From Irpex lacteus (lineage: Eukaryota; Basidiomycota; Agaricomycetes; Polyporales; Irpicaceae): a stretch of DNA of 64,000 bases. The stretch spans positions 248,001 through 312,000 of the forward strand of contig MQVO02000001.1 of NCBI GenBank assembly GCA_001986395.2, given 5' to 3'. Below, piece after piece: positions 31,542 to 43,519 of the stretch. Below the pieces are notes generated by a model. That model had not been told where the DNA came from, made no database searches, and saw nothing but the letters and a program-made list of their open reading frames with translations. The translations under genes and the position numbers were made by a program. The stretch's first letter is position 1. The number at the start of each line of letters is the position of its first letter.

Positions 31542-33424
31542 ATGCCTGCTGCAGACTTCAATGATAGTTCTGACGAGGACAGCGACGACGAGCTTACCCG
31601 CCAGCTAAACGAACTAGATATCGATGACCAGCTTCCTGACCCGGTCAACGTACCCGAGGAAGAAGCTACAATCCAGGATTTTAAACGAGTGAGTGTTTTG
31701 TCTTGACTATTATATGTTAGTATTTTACTGACTGTTTACAGGCATGCAAAGACCTTCAGGTACAGAACGCCGATCTGCGCAAGATCGTGCGCACCCTGCG
31801 GCTTGACATCGGTCGACTAGGAGGAGGCGATAACAGCAAGAAGGGTAAGGATAAGGCACGCACCCGAGACCTCATCCCTCTCGCGTTCCAGAAGTATGCG
31901 GCGGATATCCATACTGCCGGCCGTAGGGCAGCCTATTCTCTTAATCTATGGATAGACGAGACATGGTTTCAATACAAACGTCAACCCGACATCGACTACA
32001 AGAATCCTCTTGTTGTCTATGAGTCGCCACTCTCGCAACAGAAGGCGATGGCGGCTAAGACCTACGTGTTTCTTCGCGGACAAGACTGCGTAATCGATCT
32101 CTCGACTCTCATAGGAGAGGGCAGATGGCTTTGGAAAGTGGTAAGATACTCTTCTTATTGTACGTGTAATCTATTGACATGACTATAACACGCTGTTAGA
32201 TTAGGCAGGATGCCCAAGACTCGAAGAGCAAGATGCTCGGCAGTTCCATCGACGCTCTTCCACGCGTTATTCCCTCGATCGCCAACGCGGACTCTGCGCA
32301 GCTTAAATCTAAACCAGCGGTCCGACGTGACCATCCTGTCCTCAAAGCTCTTCGTGGTCGGTGCTTCGACCATTTCCCTCCCATCTACTATCCTCCTGGC
32401 ACAGATCTGACGCAGCCTGGTTCAAAGGCCAGTCTGTTCTTTGTGCCCGAGATAGGCTATGTGAGTTCTCTAGTATTACATTATTGGATGCACACACTGA
32501 TCACCGTTCACTATGTACTAGTACTTTCGGGCCTCTCTATACGGTTCAGCCTCCCTCTATGAGCCCCGACTCGACTCTCGTAGCAATGGCGTGAAGTGGA
32601 AGGCTGCCGCTGAAGGCGTCACTCCGACTAACCTCGCCCTCATGTTCACTTTGGTACGTACTGACATCTACAGTTACAATATTTGTGTGCTAATGAGTCA
32701 TACAGCTGCGTTTTCATGTGTCCGGCGAGCCAAAGTTCATGCAGGGAGGCTACGTAGCAAATCCGGACAAATTCATCAATGGAGACCCTAAGGACGATCT
32801 CGTCGACTGGGAAGCGGAGTACAATCGACTCATCCGCCTCTTCGAAGAGAGATGGGAGCTTCGCGGTACTCAGCAAATCGTCTCTGCCATCACGGACGTT
32901 GCCTTCAACGGCATTGATCCCGCAATAGCTGCTCGCGGTACCATTGTGGAGGGTAATACTATCGCTATCAATCAACGCAACGTCGAGGCGATGGCCGATT
33001 TTGGCTCTGTGATCCCAGCCGATATCCGTAAGTAACTGTGAATTTCATTTACGCACTTCTGCTCATTTTTCAGCTACTAGTACAGCGGCGATTGCCACCT
33101 TCTGCATTCCCCGTCGCACCTTCCGCTCCCGCGGCTGCCGCACCTGCATCTGCTCAGGCTGTACATGCTCAGCCCGAGCCTGTGCTCTCTAATGCAGGGC
33201 CTTCGCGCTCAGCTAATCCGTCTCCCCCGCGCGCAGATTCCCCAAACACGGACGTGGACCCTGTGCAAGAACCCGATGTTCCTCCCGTTGTACCTCCCCC
33301 AAAGAAACGTGCCGTTTCTAAGAGGAAGGGAAAAGATAAGGAGGCAGCGACTGGTGCTGATGCTGAGATTAATATTGAGGAGGCTTCTGCTGGTCTCCGT
33401 CGTGGAAATCGCCGCCGCCCTTGA
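31542..33424 (+). CDS. unknown six-exon protein, 534 aa, acidic N terminus and Pro-rich basic C terminus
   Basis: Exons 31542-31688, 31742-32140, 32200-32460, 32522-32653, 32706-33027 and 33081-33424, all GT-AG with introns of 52-61 bp, join in phase to 1605 nt. It starts MPAADFNDSSDEDSDDE, a casein-kinase-type acidic stretch. A short helical segment follows (CKDLQVQNADLRKIVRTLRL), heptad-like and probably a coiled coil. The middle 300 residues look globular, with many aromatics. The C terminus is Pro/Ala-rich with a KKRAVSKRKGKDK basic patch, a possible nuclear signal. No known domain was recognised. Proximity to the second Ty3 element is notable, but introns argue against it being a retroelement gene. 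A nuclear role is inferred from composition only. Confidence 0.85.
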
Positions 33425-34400
33425 ATTTCTTGTTCCCCTTAACTGTACTACCATCATGTCCGTCGAATACAAGTGGCTTCTCCCTTTATTGAGTGTGACA
33501 GAGCGCGACATGCGGGGTAAGCTTGAGAACAAGGCCATAGATTGCCTCCGGATGCATTAAACTCTAGTATATATTTATAGCGCTATAGGTACTTATGTCG
33601 GCACTATAGTCAAGGTGTCTAAAGCGTTAGTAACGGGCGCTACAGAAACTGTAACCGCAGATACTGTAGTCGCGGGTTCGAATACGCTCGGAAGCGCGAT
33701 TTAATTAGTAAGTGCAGTCCAGCTAGTAGCAATACATTAGACAGATAATAGTAAGTCTGTATAGATAGATACTAACAAATGTAGTAAATTAGTAAGAAAG
33801 TATATAAAACAATACATGAGAGACTAGTAACCAGCTGAGATGAATAGTAAATAAAAGAAATCAAACAGGGTAATAAACCGGCAAGTAAGAAAATCGTAAC
33901 AAAGTAGTAAGCACATTAGTAGTCTACTATAACCACAAGCTGTAATAAGCCACGTAGCGCCTTTAGTTAGGCGGATGCATCCTGAGGTCCCCCGAGGGTG
34001 CCCCATGATCGCGAGACTTGGCGATAAGATAACTCCCTCTAGATAACGTGCGGGAATCCTGAGAGGCGATTATCATCGCTGTGCCTCGGGATGATCAAGG
34101 GTGCGCATCGGGATCATCTCGGGATGCAAGGGGGGTTGCCTCGCGATGAAATCGTCCATATCGACGTGCCTCCATATCATATCTCGGCCTCGGGACATGT
34201 CGAGGCCTCGGTAAGCCTCAGTAGGCGCTAATCTTTTTTCCGACATAGCGTCCACGGCGACGGCTGGAGCCATGATAGGATAGGTAGGCCCCGCATAGTA
34301 GCTGGGAAGAGACCATGTAGGATGAGAAATGACTCGTACAGTTGTGCAGACCGTGTTATTGTCTGAGGGTAGCAGAGTCAATTTGAACGAGAATCTGGTA
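33425..34400. other. AT-rich, repeat-like spacer
   Basis: About 33.7-33.95 kb is unusually rich in AGTAA-type words; 34.0-34.25 kb has several related TCGGGATGATC / ATCGGGATCATC words. Neither part codes. A GGTTCGAAT word near 33.68 kb resembles a pol III B box, but the surrounding bases do not fold as a tRNA. Probably remains of an old mobile element. Confidence 0.4.
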
Positions 34401-35379
34401 TAGTGATGTGACGCGTACCTTGAACAACCTTGGTCCCCACACACCAACTCCCGACAATGTCTCGCGCGCCTCAGTCACGTCATAACCATCCGTCTCGCTC
34501 TTCGCAGGAGGAGGCTGTGGCGCGGTAAAACCAATTGAGATGCCCTCAGCAAATGCTTCGAGCAAGGGTAGTTTCCAGAGAAGACTTTGTGAGAGAGAAA
34601 GCTGCTGCAGGAAGGCCATTAAGACTGCTGAGGTCAAGATGTATCGTTATGGATAACTCGAGAGGAGGAGACGAGGTTGGGGGCATGTCGGGATGTGAGT
34701 TTATATGTATGCAGACCGGACGTGCACGTAAATATCTGGCTAGAAGGTTTTTGTGAATACAAATATTATATAGACCATGATGGAAGACGGAAATGTTTCG
34801 AAGAGACTTGACCAAATCAGGTGCATCCAGCTGGGCCGTTTTGATTGGCGAAGGTTGTGCGGTTGCTTCTGTTTACGCAATGGAGACAAAATCAAGAACC
34901 CGAATTCTACGGTGAGTACGTGATGATCAATGCGTAGGTGGAAGCTACTCACGGAAACCTATGCACGAAGCTGTGGCCACTTGAAATGAGGTGAAAGCGC
35001 AACCCGTGGCCATGATACGGAGTCCGGGAGATTGGCGTTACTACAGTGATAGCCTACTGCACACCGTACGACGATCAGATGGTATGCAGCACGTACGTAC
35101 TCCGTAGAACGTCTGCGGGAACATGGCCCTTTTAGTTTTCCATGTCCCCGACGAGAGTGCATAGAGTTGTTCTGGCGATAAGTAGCTGGTAAAAGCGGGC
35201 TGTGGAACCTGAAACGTACACCCGGAAACATATCGGGTCTTGGAAAGACATGCTTACGGCGAATCAATAGCGCAGCAATGTTGGTCGAAGGCAGGGCGGT
35301 CAGCGGATCGCCGACACGGAGGTGACTTCGCCTGGCGAGTCTCAGGGTGTATGGCCTCTTCGATGGTCACAATGGCCAC

Positions 35380-35945
35380 GGAGGGACATGGGAATGCGCT
35401 GACAATGTGACGCATACTTACACAGGAACCTTTCTTCCATGGGAGTTGCTTTGGATGTTGCCGTTCGTACAAACGTTTCATAGTCGTATACATTTCCGCT
35501 AGTAGAAGGACGGCCAGTGCGCGCTCAACTTCGCTTGACTCTGCGTCACCATCGGTCTCGCCGTATGTTTGGTCTTTACTGAGCTGCTGAGGCTCGTAGT
35601 TTGCCAACCTAACTGAGAGCATCTGTAAGGCTCGTTTGCATTGCTCCATGCATAGGTCAGCTTTGGGACATCCAAGCCGAATCCATGGGTGATATATTTT
35701 GTCCGTGCGCTGGCATCCCGCGCGGATCAACAGGGCATTCACGTTCCCCGCTAGCGGCAACTTGAATGAACTACCTGTGGTCGCGTGCAAAGCTCATGGT
35801 CAGCGCGATCAGATGTATGAAAGTAAGTTGGAGACTCACGAGTTGTACAGGTTATCCTGTGCTGGAACAATGCTAGCAGGACAACGTGAAGCCCCCCAAA
35901 GGGCTTGCGATCAAGCAATGCCGAAGGACAGGTACCCGCTCCATA
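35380..35945 (-). pseudogene. spliced gene fragment of unknown function
   Basis: A minus-strand frame at 35790-35254 looks protein-like in its first two thirds (LGCPKADLCMEQCKRALQML, ALAVLLLAEMYTTMKRLYER). It can be joined through a GT-AG intron (GTGAGTC...CACAG, about 35.78-35.84 kb) to an upstream segment with LWGASRCPASIVPAQDN. The pattern faintly recalls the middle homology region of fungal Zn2Cys6 transcription factors, but no zinc cluster is seen and the model does not extend to a convincing start or stop. The frame upstream (36227-36021) may belong to it. Treated as a gene remnant; confidence is low. Confidence 0.3.
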
Positions 35946-36299
35946 AAATCAGTATGCCCAGCACATGTATGTTTATGAATCCTAGATTCCTGGTTCCGTA
36001 GGTAATCGAGCCTGTTTTCTTCAGTTCATGATGGCAAAGCCTGCCAGGGCTGATGTCGTAGCTTTCCAGGTTATTTGTGGACGGAAGGTCATCCCATCGC
36101 TATGCAATGGGTTTTCTGACCACAGTTTGCCGCAACCCGGACGGACTTCTTGTTTGAGCAGTTGTAACGCAACAGATGGCAGCATGAAAGTGGAATTGCG
36201 GTGGAAGGCATTAACGAGCTTGGCCATCGGGCTCGCTGGGCCTAAAGTAATGTCACAGTCACGGCTTTGCTTCTAAACTATTGTTAATATGGATCCGGT

Positions 36300-37692
36300 A
36301 CGTACCGGGTATGCTCGCGAAGCGACATTCTCAGTCAGTCGGGCGAGTTAATAAAGCGGGCGATTATTTACGAGAACTCAATATGTATGTCCTTCAGGTT
36401 CTTGTCCACGGTGACCTTCCCGCCCTAAGAAATTAATTCGGCCAAGCGACATAAGACTATCGAGTGATTTGTTACTCCGTGTCAGGTCCTCGGCACGTTG
36501 TAGTAGCGACTGAGGAGGATGGGCAGACGGCGACTGTGCGAGGAATGTTGTGCGTCACAGTGCGTGAGGGCGAAAGCAATGGATACCGAGGAGTGACTCA
36601 GGTGAGGACAGAGGTGTACTGTCGCGGGCAACTCGCGATAGAAACCGTTCACGCACAGTGAAGGAGTAGACATGATACAGTGATGAAGCATAAGGTCGTT
36701 GCAGGAGGAGTGAAACAACGAGACAAGGAAAGTCTATAGTTCCAGAGCCAGACCTCCGTGTCGCTGACTAGGATTCATTAATATTCAATCCGCGTCACGG
36801 GTATATTTGTGGACCTTCAAGTTCTAAGACGCCTATGACAAGCCCGCCGTAAGATGATGGTGGTTTCTTATTTTACGGGCTCGGTGGACTGATTCCATTA
36901 TACGACACCGCTACAGTAGCGTGAGGTCACTGGCCTGTTGCACAAAGACGGCGGCACATGATAAGGATCACAACAAATGAAGATTGAAGGCACTGCAGGT
37001 AGTGTGATTGTCAAGGCTAGATTCAAAGCACACATGCGTCGGGAAAGGAATATTGGCAGCTGCAGTAAGCATCGAGGTCGCTGAGCGCTAAGTACTGTGG
37101 CACGCCAGGTCACAGAGTGTCACAAGCGTACGCAAGCGTCACGAAAGGCAAAAAAAGGGCAGAAATGAAGCAAGAACGCGACAGAAAAAAATACAAAAAA
37201 ATAGAGTGCAAAAGAAAAAACATAGGGGAGCATTTTGAGATCAAAATAATACAGAAAGGGCCGACTTTAGATAGGTTTCTGAAGCGATAAAGAAAAAACG
37301 ACGATTTTGCGAACGGGGTGTTTGGTCTTATTTGTTCTTCCCGAACGACAGGCGGACGGGCCCTATCTCGTGTTAATCAAGTATGCTCGCTTCGCTCGCA
37401 ATGAGAGTAAGGCTGTAAACGTCATCAGTAAGTAAATAAGTCACACTCTGTGACGGGTCAAGTAAGTTACAACCGTGTTCTTGGCGCTCTTGAACTTGGA
37501 CTTCAACAAGTTGCAAGGCGGACTTGAGGCGATGTCTACACCGTGACAGGGCGTCGCACATTCGCAGCATTTACATGGTGAGTACGACGAACAATTCTAC
37601 CGCATCCACATCTCATACATCCTACGCTTCGTAGTGAATGACTCGTAGCTTCATTTCGTTTGAGCACCGACTCGTTGAGTTCTTAGTAGGAA
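36300..37692. other. gene-poor spacer
   Basis: No supported coding frame on either strand. It includes an A-rich patch (37.15-37.30 kb) and a TGTGACGGGTC word at 37.45 kb that matches the first 11 bases of the Ty3 LTR at 7083. No further LTR similarity was followed, so it may be chance or a degraded solo-LTR. Confidence 0.35.
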
Positions 37693-39687
37693 ATGCCTGA
37701 AGGTCCAGTCGTGAAGACGTGGGCCCATCGCCTCCGAGCCAAACGTACGCCACGAGAAGTACAAGGTACTTATAATTTGTACAATCTCGATGAAATAATC
37801 TGGTCGCGCTAACACTTCGCCTAGGGCGATTCATTCTCTACCCACGATGCTTTAAAACAGCTAACGACTACGAAACGTGTACAGTCCAGCGCGAGGCAGA
37901 CTATGAGCCTGCCAGTGATTGCTCTGTGGATGTTCGTGATGAACATACCTTTCCTTCTGATATAGATTGCCTACGGTCGAAAGATCAACCCTGGGAATAC
38001 CTGCTTGATAGTCACTTGCTCGGACCTTTGCACATAGGGGTACGAGGAAGTATACTAGCAGTTGCGGCGGGACATGTAAGTGCTAAACTCATTTATTGTT
38101 TCTGTAACTTTATAGTAGTCAACAGCACCTCTGGTTGGTCGACTTCATGACAGACGGCAATGTTATGTCCGTATCGACCGCAGACTATCGAGCTATAGCC
38201 GCTCGAGCACAAGACGTTCCGGGTACGGATGGAGAGGACGATGACTCCGAGCAACCACGAAGCTTTGCAATACCTGACCAGTACAAGGATCCACAGTCTT
38301 CGCATCCGGAAGCCCTTCGCCGTCTCAACATTCTTTTCGCCTTGGAGTGCAGTGACGATACCGTCTGGTTATTCGTCGATCATACAAGGCTGATGCGCTT
38401 TCACGTCGTCAGCAGAGCCGTGCCTTGGACTGCAGCTGACCTAAGCCCTGACTCTCAGGTGAGTGCTTCTAATGCATCCTCAAAGTCGAGCACGGCTCAA
38501 TCTGGAAGACATTGATAGATTTGGACGTACGCGTGGGCTCACAGCTATGGCCCCGACTGGTTTGCTGCAGATGATGATGTTCTATTACCCCTTCTCGATC
38601 AATGGAGGGATAACCTGATTGTTGACGTAACCTTGGGTCACTATTCGACAGTCCCAATCGCCGATGCTATTGCCGACGACATTGTATACTTCAACGGCTT
38701 CGGCGAGCACACCGCTACAGACCTTTTGCATGAGTCCGGGATCCTGCCACATATGCCGCTTTGGGTTGTTGCGACCGACAACTATATGTTTGGACAACTT
38801 CGGCAACGTATAACGGTCTATTCGGCTGCCTTCAAGGATCCTCATTTTGTCAAAGCATGCGGTCAAGGGTCATCAGATCCAAACCCGTTTTTCTTCAATG
38901 AACACGCGGATAACAATTACATCGCTCAATATGTGCGTGTTTACCAGCGCGAGGTTACTTGTCTCAGCGGCTCCCTTTACAACGTCCTAGCCGCACAAGG
39001 CCTTTTCGATACCGAGCATACCATATGTAAGCGGATGCTTTTCAGGAGATGGGTACTCGACTTACACACACACTCCGGGACTACAGGGTCGCCATACTTA
39101 CATCAAGCCAGTAACTTGACGGACAAGAAGAAGCGAATGGTCCCTGTGTGGGTATGCTGGCCGAATGGCACCGATGTACGGAGTCAACGCAGATATTATA
39201 CTATCATTCAAGCGCGCCCACCCCCAGAGTGGGGCCTCGATGACTGGTCTATGGTATGTCGATGTCTCCTAACCTATGGCACTACCTTACCATGGCAATC
39301 CGTAGGCAAAAGTCTCAGATCATGCACTTCTGGGCGGTGTCCAGCGATCGTTAGGTCCGATGCAGTTTCCTCAATATATACTCAACATGATCAGCATTGA
39401 AAGTCTGTTAGGAAAAGGGACGATGGGTCGACGTCCAAAGGTAACTTTCAGCCATTGCCTTCGTGCCATGTTTCTATCCTGAACTGTCTCGCATATAGAA
39501 AGTCAGCGGCAAACGTGGGCGTCCACAAAAAGCCAAGACCGTTAAACAGAAGAAGGCACTCGCGAAGCGTAGAATGTCAGATATCAACTCAGAAACAAGC
39601 CTCTCAATGGATTTGAGCTCGGACATGGACGCAGATGAGCCCTCCATCGATGCTCAAGGGTCCAGTCCTTCTAGTACGGAATACTAA
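37693..39687 (+). CDS. unknown six-exon protein, 571 aa, with AT-hook-like C terminus
   Basis: Exons 37693-37765, 37825-38075, 38126-38458, 38519-39253, 39306-39440 and 39499-39687, GT-AG introns of 50-60 bp, join in phase to 1716 nt. It starts MPEGPVVKTWAHRLRAKR. Residues about 60-450 are globular and rich in Trp, Tyr, Asp and His (WLVDFMTDGNVM, AWAHSYGPDWFAADDDV), with no motif I can name. The last 100 residues are basic, with GTMGRRPKK and KRGRPQKAKTVKQ. The R-G-R-P core is an AT-hook, which binds the minor groove of AT-rich DNA. The end is acidic and Ser-rich. Inferred: a nuclear DNA-associated protein of a lineage-specific family. No link to a transposase was found. Confidence 0.85.
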
Positions 39688-40103
39688 CCCGAGTCGGGGT
39701 GAAAGTTCTAGAGCTACCTATGAACCACGTTTCTGTATCCTCTTTTCATACTTTAGAGCACCACTATTATTTTTCATACTTTACACTTGGCTTAAAATAA
39801 ATATCACTATACCTCGGGCCTTTCTGACGAATGAGTGAGAGAACGAACTGAGAAAGCCGCAAGCAGTCTCTCGGGGTACTCGCGCTTTCTCGCGACCGTG
39901 GGACCCCGGACACGCAGTATGTAATTAGCCCTAGTGGCTTATTAGGCTGCTTTACTTACTCCATCCCACCCACTAACTTCCGGTGCTTGGTCGCTGGCTT
40001 TCACTCGTTCTTCGCTGTCATCGTCGTCGCTGACAGTTTTGCTTGTTTATTCGTTTCACTCTTTCCTCGTTACCGGCGACCGCAGCCTGTTCAAGAGCTC
40101 GTC

Positions 40104-41179
40104 ATGCATCTCGTCGCGCTCCTACTTCTGGCCCATACTTTCGTTCTCTCCGTTCTAGCCTCGCCTCTTGCTCATGAGCCACCGTCGCAACAAATCATAT
40201 TGTCTGGACCTACATCACCTGGTATATCTGAGTATGTGGACGGCGAGAAGGGTCCCGTAGAAGACACAGAGGGATGGATAGACCCGAGACTTAACGGAGG
40301 TCGCTTTATTGACGTGAGTTACTTCAAGGGTAGTGGTGATCTTCATGCTCAAAGGCAGCGTCCAGTTTACCACTACGGAACTTGGGGAACCCTTGAACGT
40401 GATCATTTCCTCTCTTTCTGACCCGTTCGTTCTCGAAGAGACGGGTTTCAGGCTCTATGCGAGGCGAGTACATACATACTTCGTACTATGAACTTAGCAC
40501 CCTTCAAACTAATTACTTACGCGTTTCTCCAGATCCATTGGGTACTTTAGAGAATGTCTTGGTCTACACTACGGCAATATCCACGAAGCTGACCTTGGCG
40601 ATGGCCTCGGACGTAAGGAGGAGCACATTCTTTTCAGACAACACTATTTCCCCATCTTCGGCTCCTGCTGGGAGAGCGTGCGCGGTGGCCACCACTTCCG
40701 TGCCTGGAGGCAGAACGGTACTCTCGCCAACAGCGGGGCATGGTTCATTGGGTACGCACATTCTTTATTTCTGGTTTGGCGTCTGAACTCCGGGCCACCC
40801 GTTGTTGTTGCAAATGACTGCTAACCTGTGTTACGATCACGCAGCGCCTCATTAGAGAAGGTAAGCCCCTTCGTAATGGCGATCGTCATGGGTGCTGATA
40901 ATGCATATTCTAGGATTCTTCGAAGAACCATCAAATTGAAGACGACGGATACAACCTTGGCCGTGACTGGTTCGTCGAGCAAGCTGTTGCTGGCTCACAT
41001 TGGTCCGGCATGTGGTGGCGTGCAGACGTTGAATGGCGCACCGGCCTTATGCCCGCCGGCAACAAGAGTCCGTACAATGTCTCCCAGCGCACGGCGAATG
41101 CTGACTTTGACAAATAGGCATCAATCACGGCATTCCCGTCGATGGGCGCGTGGCTATCCTCACCGTTCAACGCCTCTAA
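40104..41179 (+). CDS. secreted protein of a basidiomycete-specific family
   Basis: The start at 40104 gives a clear signal peptide (MHLVALLLLAHTFVLSVLA, cleavage near ASP). Downstream conserved blocks read FGSCWESVRGGHHFRAWRQN (about 40.65-40.72 kb), NHQIEDDGYNLGRDWFVEQA (about 40.93-40.99 kb) and INHGIPVDGRVAILTV (ending at the stop at 41179). Known: secreted basidiomycete proteins with such blocks exist as multigene families, without known function. Introns seen: one about 40.45-40.53 kb that seems to use a GC donor, one before a 16-base microexon near 40.85 kb, one ending TTCTAG at about 40.91 kb, and one ending TAG at about 41.12 kb. The first intron, near 40.31 kb, could not be closed in phase, so the N-terminal third is uncertain or frameshifted. 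Confidence 0.65.
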
Positions 41180-41692
41180 CGCGCAATTCCCGTAAACCTT
41201 TGAAGCTCGAAGCTCTACCTCAATACATGTAACGACCCTTCACGACCTGCCGACGACCTATGCTGCTCTCCGCCCTATCGCTGTTCTTGCTGTCACTATT
41301 TATTCGTATTTTCCGTCGAGACAGAGTGTCTGCGTCTACGCACCGCTCCTCGACGTGGTAAAGTGCTGTATTATCTATTCTCCGCCATCTATCTCATGCT
41401 ACTCACTACGGACATTGTAGAGTTTGTATTACTTATCAGGCTTGATGCCGATACCATGTATATTGGACCTCTGTAGACTACTAACTAAACTGGACCTTGG
41501 ATTTCGACTTCTCACTTCCGTCGATATAGATTTACTGAATATCGAATGATTACGATTATATTGGGGTGAATACCTATGGTATGGACAAGAACGAAAGACA
41601 GGAGACGCATTGTCTCCAAATAAAAACCTATCTATTCTCCTGAGGGGGATGTTGCACGAAAAGCATAGCTATAGAGACCGGGATTGGCATAC
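41180..41692. other. 3' intergenic region between convergent genes
   Basis: About 500 bases between the stop codons of the secreted protein gene (plus) and the membrane glycoprotein (minus). AT-rich, without coding potential; presumably holds both polyadenylation regions. Confidence 0.5.
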
Positions 41693-43519
41693 TTACGACG
41701 CATAGTATTCGGGAGGAGGGACATCTGATTCATCCACTGCACCAGCCATGAATGGGCCTCGATTGCTATGATCAATCCTCTGCGCAATGAGCTCAATAAT
41801 CTGGTCCACGTTAACCTGGGGCATTGGAGACGCCGTTCGAGCATTGCTGCTCGCGCTGATGCTGGCGTTGCCTCTGTGGTGTGTGCCACTGCTACTCGTG
41901 AGAGGTACGGATCGCTGTGAGCTCGAATCGGGAAGAGTGGGCAATGTATTCGACGCGGTGTGTAGGGATGGCTGACGGAGGGAGGCTGAAGAAGTAGAAG
42001 GAGAGAGCGTATGTGCATTTTCAGTAGTCTCAGGTTCTGGCAGGGGTACCGCAGGAGAATCTGCTTGACGTCGTTTGCCTTGGTATGGTACCACCGGAGG
42101 AACGGCTTGTATTTCCATGATTGAAGGAGCAGGTTGTCCGGCTTCCATGCCTTTGACCCAGACATCTGGGCGTTCGTGGCGAGGAAAAGGAGCGACTATT
42201 TCACCGAGACCGGTAGTGGACTGAGAAGTTTCAGGAGGGATCAGCGGTGTCGCGGTGGCCGAGGATGAAGATGGATGTTGCTGTCTACGACGACGAAGCC
42301 AAAGGAAGAGGCCAAGCAGAGCCAAAAGGACCACTACGCCAGCGATGACTGGACCAACTATGACGCCTACGTTGGTTTTCGAGCGGCCTTGGGAGGAGGT
42401 AGACTGCGAAGGGCTTGATGAGGGGTTGGATGAAGGAGAGGTATCCAGAGTTGTTCCATTGGGAGTGTAAACGATGAAGTAATTGAGAGAAAGCTTATCA
42501 TTGGGTGTTCCCATGTTTGCCAGCTGTATAGTATGTGTAGCGTCGGGATCGAGATTGCTCTGGTAGAAGAGAAGAGCATCGCCCATGAGCCACCAGGTAC
42601 TCGCATTATGCACGGTCACAACTCCATCGAGGGACTGATTACCTATGTTATGAGCGACAGGACTATGAAGGTGATAGATAAAAACCACATACAACATTAT
42701 ACGTCCAGTGGCCCCAGTTTCTCATGCCGTTGATAGAGACGGCCACTCCGCCTTTGAAACTCATTGCCACCGTATCGCCAGGATTGCTCGTAGACATGAA
42801 TGGCGCAGGGGAGGCATCACTTGGGACATTATACGCTGACTGACTAGTCCAGTTGCCGTTATAGTGGAGAGCCGTCTGCTTCGAAGCCTGGTTGTCAATC
42901 TGCACGGCGGAGGTAGCGCTGTCGTTTAGAGCACAGAGGTCAGATATTGATCATAGGCTAACTAAGGGTGAGTTAGCACTACATACTCAGCGTTAATACC
43001 AATGTTCGTGACCACCGCTTTGTCAAACGCCAATCGTTGGCCCGCATCCGGATTGGCGATGAGCGAGATAGAATGTGTGGTGGATGTCAGGTTCTCTTGG
43101 TAGAATAACATTCCTTCTGGAAGGGAAGATTGAAATGGAATCGTCGCAGGCTGGCTGTCGAGTGTGACAGAATACGAGCAATTCTGTGTTCCATAAAGGT
43201 AGATCGCGGTACCTGACAAGGCCTCTTTAGTGTCGAATAAAATGATCGTGAACTGGTGTACCTTCGAATTTTAACGTGACACTGGCCCCCTTGAGGTTCG
43301 TGATATGCACAGAGTCCTTGCTCTGAGAATCCAAACCCGGTGAACCGTGGAAGAAGCCAAGGTCCTGGAAGAAGGATGCCCAGCCACCGGACGTAGTCCC
43401 CTCTGCTACGTGGGAGGATGAGCACAGCGAGCTCTCTAACAATTCACGGATCACTCACAATACGGATGGAAGTCGAGCATAGAGCTCGTGTCTTCAATGG
43501 TCGTGTTCCAGGTGAACAT
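41693..43519 (-). CDS. single-pass membrane glycoprotein, 532 aa (copy 1 of a tandem pair)
   Basis: Exons 43519-43459, 43405-43262, 43212-42987, 42918-42693 and 42634-41693 join in phase to 1599 nt. The extracellular part (about residues 1-260) is built of two similar beta-sandwich-like halves, with blocks GTAIYLYGTQNCSYSVTLD and NWGHWTYNV and two related 'Y-Q-x-N-L...T-H-(S/T)-I' segments. Several N-x-S/T glycosylation sites are present. A Ser/Thr-rich stalk leads to one membrane helix (VGVIVGPVIAGVVVLLALLG) followed by Arg-Arg-Arg-Arg. The cytoplasmic tail is long and Pro/Ser-rich, ending PPPEYYAS. No signal peptide precedes the first block, so a signal-anchor topology or an unseen 5' exon must be assumed. 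Surface recognition or adhesion is inferred; the family is typical of Agaricomycetes and uncharacterised. Confidence 0.8.

Noticed and set aside
33625..33700. tRNA-like stretch with GGTTCGAAT
   Set aside because: Only about five acceptor pairs form, the A box is poor and no anticodon arm closes.
34000..34250. Cluster of TCGGGATGATC-like words as a possible CRISPR-like or satellite array
   Set aside because: Unit length and spacing are irregular and similarity is short; more likely decayed mobile-element DNA.
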